In this document: in pieces, positions 1 to 6,657 of the stretch
How positions within the stretch are numbered: the first letter of the stretch is position 1
Layout of the letters: every line of letters starts with the position of its first letter
Assembly: GCA_012974475.1 (NCBI GenBank)
Contig: JAAXQD010000114.1
Span: 1-14,867, forward strand
Length of the DNA: 14,867 nt
Direction: 5' to 3'
DNA from: Desulfobacterales bacterium
GTDB taxonomy: Bacteria; Desulfobacterota; Desulfobacteria; Desulfobacterales; UBA11574
Program-made: the position numbers and the translations under genes
Notes under the pieces: model-generated
What the model saw: the letters and a program-made list of their open reading frames with translations, nothing else
Databases searched by the model: none
What the model was told of the DNA's origin: nothing

Positions 1-292
1 AGATAATAGATGACCGGATTGTCGGTGTCCACATAGATTTGTTCCCTTTCTCGATCAGGATTAAATATAATTACCACCCAAAGATTTGTAAAGACCGTCC
101 AGAAAAGGGTGACACCATGAGAATTCATTTGATTTACGTCACAGGAGGCAGTAAAAAGAAGGTCCGAAGGGTAAACAAAATGGGATTGTAATTAAAATTT
201 ATATCTTACCTGTAGAAGTGTTATGAAAATGTCCAGCATGGTGCAAGCCGGGCAGCGGTCCTTAATGAGGCCATCATATAAAGAGATCATTT

Positions 293-1720
293 GTGAAAAT
301 TTATCCCAAAACGATCAAGCTTGAGGACATTGCCGGCATCATTGCCACCGGTTTCAAGGGCCGGGATATGGTTACCTGTTATATCGGATCCAATGCAGCC
401 ACCCCCACTGCCTCGATCGAGGCTCTGACCGACGCGGTAAAGTCAGGCCCACAACGGTTGCCGTTCTTAAAAATGGTTCACATACTGTTGCAGGGGCCGG
501 TACCCTATGTGGCGGCAGGCCTCCAGGACCGCATCATGACGTATTCAATTTTTTCCAGCGGGCTTGTACGGGAGGCGGCCAACCAGGGACGGGCCTTTTA
601 TCTCCCCTGCACCCTTGCGAATTTAGACGGTCTGATCCGCCAAGGGCAGAAATATGAACCCGATGTGGTCATCATGAAAGTAAGCCGGCACCCGAGCACC
701 GGTGAATACAGCTTGGGGCTGTCGGTGGAAGCGCTGCATACCGCCATTGATCACGCCAAGATCGTTATTGCTGAAGTAGACCCCAGCATGCCGTTTACCC
801 AAGGCCAGAGCCTTGTAGACGCTCAGTCCATCGATTACCTTGTCGAAGAAGGTATAAAACCTGTGTACGACTTTCCAGCACCGGCTTTCGAGCACTTGTC
901 GCCGGAAGAGCGCCGAATCGGGGCATTGATCACCGAGCACTTCATCCGAAACGGGGTTACGCTCCAAGTGGGCATCGGAAAAATACCAGATGCGGTGGTG
1001 GGCACCATAAAAGAGGCAACCCCCAAGGATCTGGGGGTCCAGACCGAGCTTTACGGCGACGGTCTGATGCATTTGCAAAAAGCGGGAATCGTTACCAATC
1101 GAAAAAAGAAGACCAATATGGGTTACAGCACCACCAGTCTGATTATGGGTTCCCGGGACTTATACGACTATGTTCACATGCGCTCGGGCGTGCAGATGCG
1201 GCCATCGTCTTATACCAACGCGGCCCATACCATTCGTCTCAATCACCCCTTCGTATCCATCAACACCGCCATCGGTGTGGATCTTTTCGGCAATGTCTGG
1301 GCCGATTTCATTGATCCCCGGCGTTACTACAGCGGCGTCGGCGGACAGCCCGATTTTATTCGCGCCATTAACGATCCTTTCATCGGTACGCCGATTATTG
1401 CGATGAAAAGCCTGACCGACAAAGGTGCATCCAAAATCAGCTTCATGCATCCGCCGGGAATCAGCCTGACGGCCTCGGCCTATGACGGTGTTGTGCTGGT
1501 GACAGAATACGGAATTGCCGATCTCCGCGGCTTGACCCTGGGCAACAAAGCCTTGGCCATCGCCAGTGTTGCCCATCCCAATTCCCGCGACGATTTCCTG
1601 CGGCAAATCTGTGATGATCCCCTGTTTACCAAACCGTTTAGATTTTCAGCGGCCAAAATTCCCCACGGTGTAACCCGCTATCAGGGTAACATTGCCATTG
1701 ACGATGGAACGGCATCTTAA
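293..1720 (+). CDS. Acetyl-CoA hydrolase/transferase family protein (family I CoA-transferase)
   Basis: A 475-residue protein of the acetyl-CoA hydrolase/4-hydroxybutyrate CoA-transferase family, which moves CoA between acyl-CoA and a carboxylate such as acetate through a glutamyl-CoA intermediate in the cytosol. Visible family marks are the nucleotide-like loop GVTLQVGIGKIPDAV (221-235), the segment QTELYGDGL (250-258) whose Glu252 sits where the catalytic glutamate is expected, the CoA-binding segment SGVGGQPDF (347-355), and a C-terminal VTEYGIADLRG (403-413). The length fits the family. The start is GTG at 293 with only a weak purine stretch before it; no better in-frame ATG lies upstream. 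It stands alone, 183 bases before a thioesterase on the same strand. The acyl substrate cannot be read from the sequence; acetate, propionate or butyrate exchange are all possible. Confidence 0.93.
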   Translation: MKIYPKTIKLEDIAGIIATGFKGRDMVTCYIGSNAATPTASIEALTDAVKSGPQRLPFLKMVHILLQGPVPYVAAGLQDRIMTYSIFSSGLVREAANQGRAFYLPCTLANLDGLIRQGQKYEPDVVIMKVSRHPSTGEYSLGLSVEALHTAIDHAKIVIAEVDPSMPFTQGQSLVDAQSIDYLVEEGIKPVYDFPAPAFEHLSPEERRIGALITEHFIRNGVTLQVGIGKIPDAVVGTIKEATPKDLGVQTELYGDGLMHLQKAGIVTNRKKKTNMGYSTTSLIMGSRDLYDYVHMRSGVQMRPSSYTNAAHTIRLNHPFVSINTAIGVDLFGNVWADFIDPRRYYSGVGGQPDFIRAINDPFIGTPIIAMKSLTDKGASKISFMHPPGISLTASAYDGVVLVTEYGIADLRGLTLGNKALAIASVAHPNSRDDFLRQICDDPLFTKPFRFSAAKIPHGVTRYQGNIAIDDGTAS

Positions 1721-1903
1721 AACTTGCATAATTTTTGCCGATGGGAATCCATGCAATGACGACCGGTTCCACATCGAGCACTTTTTATTTTGGGAATGAT
1801 ACCCCCGGGGCGCGGGCCCATGAAGGGCGTTTGCTCCATGTCGAATGATCACGAATGCCGAAGTAAAAGACGGTCTTCGATGATAATCTTAAAATGAGGT
1901 GGT

Positions 1904-2392
1904 ATGAAAAAACTTAATTCAGAGTATGTTGAAAGAGTCAACCTTCTCGTGAACAATTCGCCCTACTTTTCATTGCTTTCCATGAAAATTCTTGACGTGG
2001 GCATCGGATATTCTCATCTTGAAATTGATATTGACCAAAAACATTTACAGCCTTTCGGTCTGGTGCACGGCGGGGTTTTTGCATCCATAATCGATGCAGC
2101 TGCTTTTTGGTCAGTCTATTATGACGTCGAAGATCAAAATTCCGGGGTAACCACCGTGGATATCAAGTTAAATTACCTTGCACCGGCAGTATCCGGGAAG
2201 CTCGTTGCAAGGGGCCGACAGATCAAGCTGGGTAAAACCCTTGGATACGCAGAGGCCGAGGTGGCAAATGAAGATGGGAAAATCCTGGCCCATGGAACAT
2301 CAACGGTGATGATTCAGCCGGGGCGGGGGTTGACGGATGACCCGCCGCTTCCGCAAAAATTTATAGATGGATCAAATTCCATCGAATCCTGA
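1904..2392 (+). CDS. PaaI-family hotdog-fold acyl-CoA thioesterase
   Basis: A 162-residue single hotdog domain of the PaaI/4HBT type, which hydrolyses acyl-CoA or aryl-CoA thioesters in the cytosol. The signature is LVHGGVFASIIDAAAFWSVY (54-73), with the conserved His55-Gly56-Gly57 and Asp64 on the central helix, followed by the strands TTVDIKLNYLAPA (83-95) and GKTLGYAEAEV. An AGGTGG ribosome site immediately precedes the ATG at 1904, so the start is well supported. The tail after about residue 140 is polar and probably disordered. It follows the CoA-transferase on the same strand, suggesting shared acyl-CoA metabolism, although a 183-base gap makes a separate promoter possible. It ends convergent with the redox operon to its right. 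Substrate unknown. Confidence 0.9.
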   Translation: MKKLNSEYVERVNLLVNNSPYFSLLSMKILDVGIGYSHLEIDIDQKHLQPFGLVHGGVFASIIDAAAFWSVYYDVEDQNSGVTTVDIKLNYLAPAVSGKLVARGRQIKLGKTLGYAEAEVANEDGKILAHGTSTVMIQPGRGLTDDPPLPQKFIDGSNSIES

Positions 2393-2418
2393 AAAAATCC
2401 TTATCCGTCCGATGCAAC

Positions 2419-2446
2419 AAAAAACCCCCGCCCTTGCAGGGCGGGG
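2419..2446 (-). terminator. Rho-independent terminator of the redox operon
   Basis: CCCCGCCC (2426-2433) pairs perfectly with GGGCGGGG (2439-2446) around a five-base loop. Read on the minus strand, the hairpin is followed by G and then six T (complement of 2419-2424), the classic intrinsic terminator layout. It lies about 105 bases past the stop of the HdrC-like gene and between two convergent genes. The plus-strand side has no T-run, so it mainly serves the minus-strand operon. Confidence 0.85.
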
Positions 2447-2463
2447 ATATATGGGATATGCAA

Positions 2464-2490
2464 GCAGAGTTTTTTTCGATTATCCTCTGC
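2464..2490. repeat. Small inverted repeat in the convergent intergenic region
   Basis: GCAGAG (2464-2469) and CTCTGC (2485-2490) are perfect six-base arms around a 15-base T-rich loop. It lies between the operon stop at 2553 and the strong terminator, and may be a secondary hairpin in the 3' untranslated region. No function is assigned. Confidence 0.35.
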
Positions 2491-2552
2491 AATGCGTGTT
2501 TATTTTCCGGTGGTCGATATTTTTTAATAAATGAATCATTAGATTTGATCGC

Positions 2553-2930
2553 TTAATCATATCTTGGGAAAACACCCTGGGACCGGCATATGCTCCGGGC
2601 AAGCGCGATCATGCTTGGAATGTCGATCCCGAACGGACAGTAACAACGGGTACATAAAACACATCGTTTCCAGATATTTATGCTGATCTCTTCAAGCATC
2701 GACCGATCGACCTTCCCTTTCTTTTTATAAAGTATGCCGATGGAGTGAATGAATTTATAGGACGGCATATATTTCGGATCTTTATTGTACGCGTTGAACA
2801 AAAAACAACTTTCGGCACACAGACTGCAATGCGCGCATACGCTCAGGGAAAGCTTCATTTTTCCTTTATTCTTGTCCAGCATGTCTCTGATGAATTTTAT
2901 GTCAACAGCCGCTGTTTGTTCTTCTATCAT
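2553..2930 (-). CDS. HdrC-like 4Fe-4S protein (last gene of redox operon)
   Basis: A 125-residue cytosolic iron-sulfur protein resembling HdrC and the ferredoxin part of HdrD/TmcB. It carries Cys32-x2-Cys35-x2-Cys38-x3-Cys42 (CAHCSLCAESC) and, near the C terminus, Cys90-x2-Cys93-x2-Cys96-x-Cys98-Pro, followed by FGIDIP. The second motif is two residues shorter than the usual CxxCxxCxxxCP. The start at 2930 has a good GGAGTGA ribosome site. In heterodisulfide-reductase-like complexes such a protein passes electrons between a membrane cytochrome b and a CCG-domain subunit; no CCG domain follows here, because the frame stops and a terminator comes next. It lies 34 bases after the TmcC/HdrE-like membrane gene, consistent with co-transcription. 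The role as electron relay is inferred from the family and context. Confidence 0.85.
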   Translation of the reverse strand: MIEEQTAAVDIKFIRDMLDKNKGKMKLSLSVCAHCSLCAESCFLFNAYNKDPKYMPSYKFIHSIGILYKKKGKVDRSMLEEISINIWKRCVLCTRCYCPFGIDIPSMIALARSICRSQGVFPRYD

Positions 2931-2964
2931 GTCTCACTCCAAAGCCAATTATTTTCATTCCGGA

Positions 2965-3672
2965 TTACCAGGTTCGGCTGCCTTTTCCCAGGGTATGTTG
3001 GTGTATGAGAACGAATCTGCCGATAAAGAAAAAGACCATATGGTAGATTTTTGTAAATGGAATTGCTATCAGCATGAGTTCGCCGGTTAACATGTGCAGA
3101 ATAATCATTATTTTATAATCGAACACTTGATAATATACCAAATATCCTGTGAGAAACGGTGCGGTGGTAACAACCAGGATTACATAATCGTAGACGGATG
3201 AAATTGCACGCAGCCGCGGCAGAAAAACCCGGCGAATTAAAAAATAGGCCGCACAGATAAGGAATATGAAGGTCAGCCTGTCCGTAAAGCGTTCTGAAAA
3301 AGAGAACAGGCTGAATCCAACCGCGTCTTCGATCAAAATGTTATGGGCCAGCAGGAAAATCGGTGTGATGAGCAGACATAGATGGAAAATACAGCTAAAC
3401 ACGATCGTTACCGGGCTGGTTCCGATGATGGTCAATTTTAGATCCGAAAGAAACCGGGAGAGGTCCTTGGGGGAGAAATTTTGGTTAAATTTTTATTTTG
3501 TGGACGCAATTCGCCGGATCCGGATGTTTCTTTTTTCAACGTTTGTCAGCGATATGAGCTGAAGGGTTCGAATGATGGTGCCGACAATACATAAGACCAA
3601 AGACATCCACACGAAGGGACCTCGGGCCAAATCATAAATGACGTCAGCCGATAAAATATGGGTGAGTTCCAT
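2965..3672 (-). pseudogene. TmcC/HdrE-like (NarI-type) membrane cytochrome b, interrupted by an in-frame stop
   Basis: One reading frame from ATG at 3672 to the stop at 2965 encodes an integral membrane protein like TmcC, HdrE and DsrM, heme b subunits that exchange electrons with menaquinone. It is broken by a TAA at 3493-3495. Before the stop are a first helix (ARGPFVWMSLVLCIVGTII) and a basic cytosolic loop ending RRIASTK. After it the same frame continues KFNQNFSPKDLSRFL and then four hydrophobic helices, with His in FHLCLLITPIFLLAHN and in ILHM...KIYHMV that fit heme ligands, ending GKGSRTW. Without the stop the product is about 234 residues with five helices. No frame change is involved, so a single base substitution, real or from assembly, explains it. 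Translation of the C-terminal part from TTG at 3435 is conceivable. It sits 55 bases after metV and 34 before the HdrC-like gene. Confidence 0.8.
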
Positions 3673-3727
3673 ATGACACACACGCTCGCTTAAAATTATT
3701 CTCTTTCATGGTTAACTGAACGTTCTT

Positions 3728-4399
3728 TCAAGAAGCGCTATGCCGCTTTTGGATGTATCGGCTTTCATAAGGTTCTTGGACGATGGTCCGTTGAACCTGA
3801 TTCTGCCATTGCATCGGCGTTTGAATGTTTAAAATGTAATCCAGGCGGTTTTGTTCTTTTAAGCGTTCATAAATGTCATGCCAAGCACACGGGATGTCAT
3901 TCCAGCCTTTACACACACTGACTTCACACAAGCCTCCTTTAATGGTACCGCCGCAGGGGCCATTGAAAAGCCCTTTTGCACATCGTGTTGCCGGACAAAT
4001 TCCGCCGGTATAGGCCAACACGCATTCACCGCAGGCCCGGCAATTTTCTTCATATATCCCGATTTCTCTGTCAACGCCGATGGCAACGGTATTGATGGCA
4101 GGGAAAACCGGTTTTTGCGTAAACCGCTCTGCAAGATGCTGTACCCCCGCGCCACAAGCCATGGATAGCAGACAATCATATTCCTTAACGATTTCATCTA
4201 ATTCAACCAGGAACTGCATATTACACTGACGCTCGATGGTGAAGGTTTTGAGGCCTTTTCTTGCTTTTTCCTGCTTATATAGCAGGGTTAGATCGGCTTT
4301 AAGGGTGTTGGTTCTGTCTCTTATACACATCTCCGAGCCCACGAACGCGTCGATGGAAGATTTGATTTCTTCCAACGGTTTTCTTTTACCTTTTACCAC
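3728..4399 (-). CDS. metV: MetV-like methylene-THF reductase partner, coding sequence corrupted by adapter
   Basis: This matches MetV, the zinc/iron-sulfur protein (methylene-tetrahydrofolate reductase C-terminal domain family) that partners MetF in acetogens and other C1-metabolising anaerobes. The clear part runs from ERQC through LLSMACGAGVQHLAER to the cysteine-rich CRACGECVLAYTGGICP, RCAKGLFNGPCGG and CAWHDIYERL. The N-terminal KPLEEIKSSIDAF is also typical of MetV. Between them, residues 20-29 (VGSEMCIRDR) are the translation of a Nextera adapter at 4314-4344. The family's first cysteine motif, expected here after a VxGC-type strand, is missing, so roughly 20 real residues are probably lost. 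I chose GTG at 4399 because GGAGGT stands four bases upstream; the frame stays open to 4456 but lacks such a site. It lies 20 bases after the cytochrome gene. No MetF is present in the window. Confidence 0.85.
   Translation of the reverse strand: MVKGKRKPLEEIKSSIDAFVGSEMCIRDRTNTLKADLTLLYKQEKARKGLKTFTIERQCNMQFLVELDEIVKEYDCLLSMACGAGVQHLAERFTQKPVFPAINTVAIGVDREIGIYEENCRACGECVLAYTGGICPATRCAKGLFNGPCGGTIKGGLCEVSVCKGWNDIPCAWHDIYERLKEQNRLDYILNIQTPMQWQNQVQRTIVQEPYESRYIQKRHSAS
4314..4344 (+). other. Illumina Nextera (Tn5 mosaic-end) adapter embedded in the assembly
   Basis: The Tn5 mosaic-end adapter CTGTCTCTTATACACATCT is found at 4314-4332 and is followed directly by CCGAGCCCACGA (4333-4344), the next bases of the standard Nextera adapter read-through. 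The match of 31 consecutive bases ends where the adapter would continue GAC. Its translations are the known contaminant peptides SEMCIRDR (minus strand) and SLIHISEPT (plus strand). It is not biological sequence. Both flanks look like the same metV gene, so it marks a mis-closed short gap rather than a join between genomes. Confidence 0.98.
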
Positions 4400-4403
4400 T
4401 TCT

Positions 4404-4409
4404 ACCTCC
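4404..4409 (-). promoter_or_regulatory. Ribosome binding site deciding the metV start
   Basis: On the minus strand GGAGGT is followed by AGAA and then GTG at 4399. This strong site fixes a GTG start inside a longer open frame and places metV 20 bases after the cytochrome stop. Confidence 0.8.
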
Positions 4410-4419
4410 GACAATAAGA

Positions 4420-4836
4420 CTATCCGGTTTTTGTGCCGACATGGCATTCTCCACAAAGGCTGGGGCCGGTCTTCATATTTGCTGCGCTTAACCGGTCATG
4501 GCAGCCCATACACTGCCTGTGAAACGCTTGTTGGAGATCGCATTTTTCATTATTATTATGACAAGATGCGCAATAAATTTCCGGATCGCCATCTTCCAGG
4601 TCACCCTCATCTAAAATGTTTTCGCCGTTTTTATATTTGTGATGGCAGTCCAGGCAATCCTGGTTTTCCATATGTCGATTATGGTATTTTTCGAAAAACA
4701 GAACCGGCGGCCGTTGGCGATGAACAGAATCATTATCGGGATCGGTCTTGGCACTGAGAATGGAAAAACCGATAAATACGGTTCCCAAAACAAAAACCAG
4801 CGCCATGCAAACAATTTTTTTCTGATTAAAATTCAT
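4420..4836 (-). CDS. Membrane-anchored or secreted tetraheme cytochrome c (class III c3-like)
   Basis: A 138-residue exported cytochrome with four CxxCH heme-binding motifs: CLDCH (61-65), CASCH (89-93), CMGCH (109-113) and CGECH (128-132). The segment KYHNRHMENQDCLDCHH has the His arrangement typical of tetraheme cytochrome c3 (including the TmcA type). Residues 8-28 are a single hydrophobic segment after a basic start (MNFNQKK), an uncleaved anchor or signal peptide, placing the hemes in the periplasm. I chose ATG at 4836 because the frame upstream to 4929 adds 31 residues that would bury this export signal. A perfect ten-base palindrome AGGTATACCT (4843-4852) lies just before the start and contains the weak AGGT ribosome site. 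It is the first gene of the operon and the probable periplasmic electron partner of the downstream cytochrome b. Confidence 0.92.
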   Translation of the reverse strand: MNFNQKKIVCMALVFVLGTVFIGFSILSAKTDPDNDSVHRQRPPVLFFEKYHNRHMENQDCLDCHHKYKNGENILDEGDLEDGDPEIYCASCHNNNEKCDLQQAFHRQCMGCHDRLSAANMKTGPSLCGECHVGTKTG

Positions 4837-5415
4837 ATGTAAAGGTATACCTGTTGAAGCCATTCCGTGGGCATCTGGAAACTGTCGGCTCACGGCTGAT
4901 TTTGCTTCTAATCTTGCAACCTGGGCCAAAATTTTGCCATGGCTCGAGGTTACACGGTTATTTCAATGTACCTGGGGCACGGTCGCGTCAGGTGTTGATT
5001 TTGTTGTTAAGTATGGATTAGAAAACCGAGATCCTTTCGGCACGACGCATATCGGCATCTTAAATTTATTGAAGAAAAAGCTCTTAATACCGTTATATTT
5101 GGTTCGAGAATCCTTGGAACCTGACAGGCGAACAAAAGTCTCGGCGAAGTATTTTGGAGGAATTGAACCTGAAAATAAATCGAGCGTATCTAATCAAGGG
5201 AGCCTTTCGAACCTTTGGGTCCTGTTCAAATCCAGGACGGGCTGAAAAATACCTAAAAAGATGGTTCTGTTGGCAAATCATGCCCGACTAAAGCCGATGA
5301 GAGACTTTCCTGGCGCATAAGACGTCATGAAGCCTATGGATTTCGATCAGCGAAAAATCATATTCTAAACCTCTATCACTGTATGGTAGATCTACCCCAA
5401 CTTAAACTTGTGCGT
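4837..5415. other. Intergenic region without a supported gene
   Basis: About 580 bases between the start of the cytochrome operon and the stop of the two-CW gene, both on the minus strand. The operon promoter should lie in its left part, but I see no convincing -35/-10 pair. An open frame on the plus strand (4934-5245) has no ribosome site and no recognisable domain, and I do not call it. No tRNA-like or repeat structure was noticed. Confidence 0.6.
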
Positions 5416-6171
5416 TCATTCAGGTGAAGAACCATTTTTTTTGTGATCTTTTTCATCGTATTTGGATGTATGACGCTCTAAGTCCTTGAGTATATACTGC
5501 CGCCGTATTTTTCTGGTATTCGAAAAATATTTTCCCTGTTCCAGTTGTACCAGTTGAAAAAAATCACACCTTTCGCAGTCGCATTCTTTCGATCCAAATC
5601 CTTCCCGCACTCGGCCAAGACAAAGGGTTCCGGATACTGCCCAGCAGGCACGCCCCCCCTTGTTGCCCAGGTTGATACCTTCAAATGCCGGGTCTTCCGC
5701 AGCGGGGCATACCCCCAATTCATCGACGAATTCACCGCCCGGTTCTCTTCCGCACTCCATAAATTCCCAGCAATTGACTTTCGGCAAATTTCCCCACCGT
5801 CCCCTGAGGGGCCGAATCTTTAAGTTTAAATGGTCTTTGTATTTTTCTCCCACATGACGTTTCAAATCGGTCAATAGGAGTGCCCGGCGGATTTCCCGGG
5901 TGTCTTGCAATTTGCCTCCCTGCTGCATTAGAACCAGCTTGAAAAAACTACATTGTTTGCAATCGCTGAGTTTCACTGCAAAGGTACCCTGCACTTTTTC
6001 TTCACAGAGTGTCCCTGAAATCGCCCAGCAGGCACGCCCTCCGCTCTTGCCCTGGTTCATACCGTCGAGGCTCGTGTCACGTGCAGCCGGGCATATTCCA
6101 TATTCAGACACATTGTCGCCGCCCGGCTCTCTACCACACTTATTGAATTCCCAACAATTCATTTTTGCCAT
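5416..6171 (-). CDS. Tandem two-CW domain protein
   Basis: A 251-residue cysteine-rich protein made of two copies of the two-CW domain, an uncharacterised domain frequent in Desulfobacterota. Each copy shows NCWEFxxCGREPGG, then CPAA, GGRACWAxSGTLC, CxxCxFFxLV and a basic helical tail (TREIRRALLLTDLKRH in copy 1, TRKIRRQYILKDLERH in copy 2). Cysteines fall at 6, 12, 27, 48, 56, 71, 74 and at 134, 140, 155, 176, 184, 199, 202, so all seven positions are kept in both copies (copy 2 adds Cys197). That conservation suggests metal or iron-sulfur binding, or redox switching, but no function is established. There is no signal peptide or membrane segment. ATG at 6171 is chosen because AGGA stands seven bases upstream; the frame opens further to 6288 without a site. 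It appears to be a single-gene unit. Confidence 0.85.
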   Translation of the reverse strand: MAKMNCWEFNKCGREPGGDNVSEYGICPAARDTSLDGMNQGKSGGRACWAISGTLCEEKVQGTFAVKLSDCKQCSFFKLVLMQQGGKLQDTREIRRALLLTDLKRHVGEKYKDHLNLKIRPLRGRWGNLPKVNCWEFMECGREPGGEFVDELGVCPAAEDPAFEGINLGNKGGRACWAVSGTLCLGRVREGFGSKECDCERCDFFQLVQLEQGKYFSNTRKIRRQYILKDLERHTSKYDEKDHKKNGSSPE

Positions 6172-6319
6172 GTTCATTTCCTTTTTATTCCCGAAGATAT
6201 CCCCGTCAAATTTATGTGCCTTGCAATATCCACCCGGAAGCGCTGAGAGCCATTGCAATCTAATGTTTGTCGTTAAAATTTTGAACAAATGACTTTCGTA
6301 TAAGTTACGGTGCTAAATC

Positions 6320-6334
6320 TGACACATTGTGTCA
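6320..6334. promoter_or_regulatory. Perfect 15-base palindrome, candidate operator
   Basis: TGACACATTGTGTCA consists of TGACACA and its exact reverse complement around one central T. It lies about 150 bases upstream of the two-CW gene (minus strand) and about 320 upstream of the transporter (plus strand). The size and symmetry suit a dimeric repressor or CRP/FNR-type regulator, but I cannot match it to a named family. Confidence 0.4.
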
Positions 6335-6439
6335 TTCAAAAAGCATGCCAATACCATCGAACCCTTAGATATTGCATCGGAAATGTTTTTTGTCGCGGTT
6401 TAACAGGCGTCGGCGTAAAATTTTCCGTTGATCACCCGT

Positions 6440-6476
6440 CCATTTTGGAAAATTAAATTCCAAAATGGATTTTTTT
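6440..6476 (+). terminator. Rho-independent terminator with no obvious upstream gene
   Basis: CCATTTTGGAA (6440-6450) pairs perfectly with TTCCAAAATGG (6458-6468) around a seven-base loop and is followed by A and seven T (6470-6476). The orientation is plus. No plus-strand gene ends upstream; the nearest is the thioesterase ending at 2392. It could end a short non-coding transcript starting in 6290-6440. Confidence 0.65.
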
Positions 6477-6657
6477 CCGCTTAATCGAATGCCAGAGGGT
6501 GGCTAGGCGGGACATTCTCGCAGCATTGCCATAGATAAATGGTATCAAATCTTGATTTTTAAACAATTGTCTGACATTAACATTCCAAATTCAAATCAAC
6601 ACATCCACCCCATAATTTCGATGAGAACAAAGTGATAGGAATTTGAGTTAATATCCA

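Larger units (their letters stand above)
6172..6657. other. Divergent intergenic region
   Basis: These 486 bases separate the two-CW gene (minus) from the DMT transporter (plus). Besides the palindrome at 6320-6334 and the plus-strand terminator at 6440-6476, I see no coding frame with a ribosome site. The part after 6540 is AT-rich and probably holds the transporter promoter. Confidence 0.55.

Noticed and set aside
1..128. Open frame on the minus strand running off the window start (begins MNSHGVTLFWTVF at 128)
   Set aside because: Only 42 codons are visible, there is no ribosome site and no recognisable family; an open stretch of this length is common by chance.
117..191. 24-codon open frame on the plus strand before the CoA-transferase
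   Set aside because: Low-complexity basic peptide with a poor ribosome site and no known family.
4236..4757. 173-residue open frame on the plus strand through the adapter
   Set aside because: It is antisense to metV and the cytochrome gene and contains the adapter artefact SLIHISEPT; it is not a gene.
4934..5245. 103-residue plus-strand frame in the intergenic region
   Set aside because: No ribosome site, no domain and no homologous pattern recognised.
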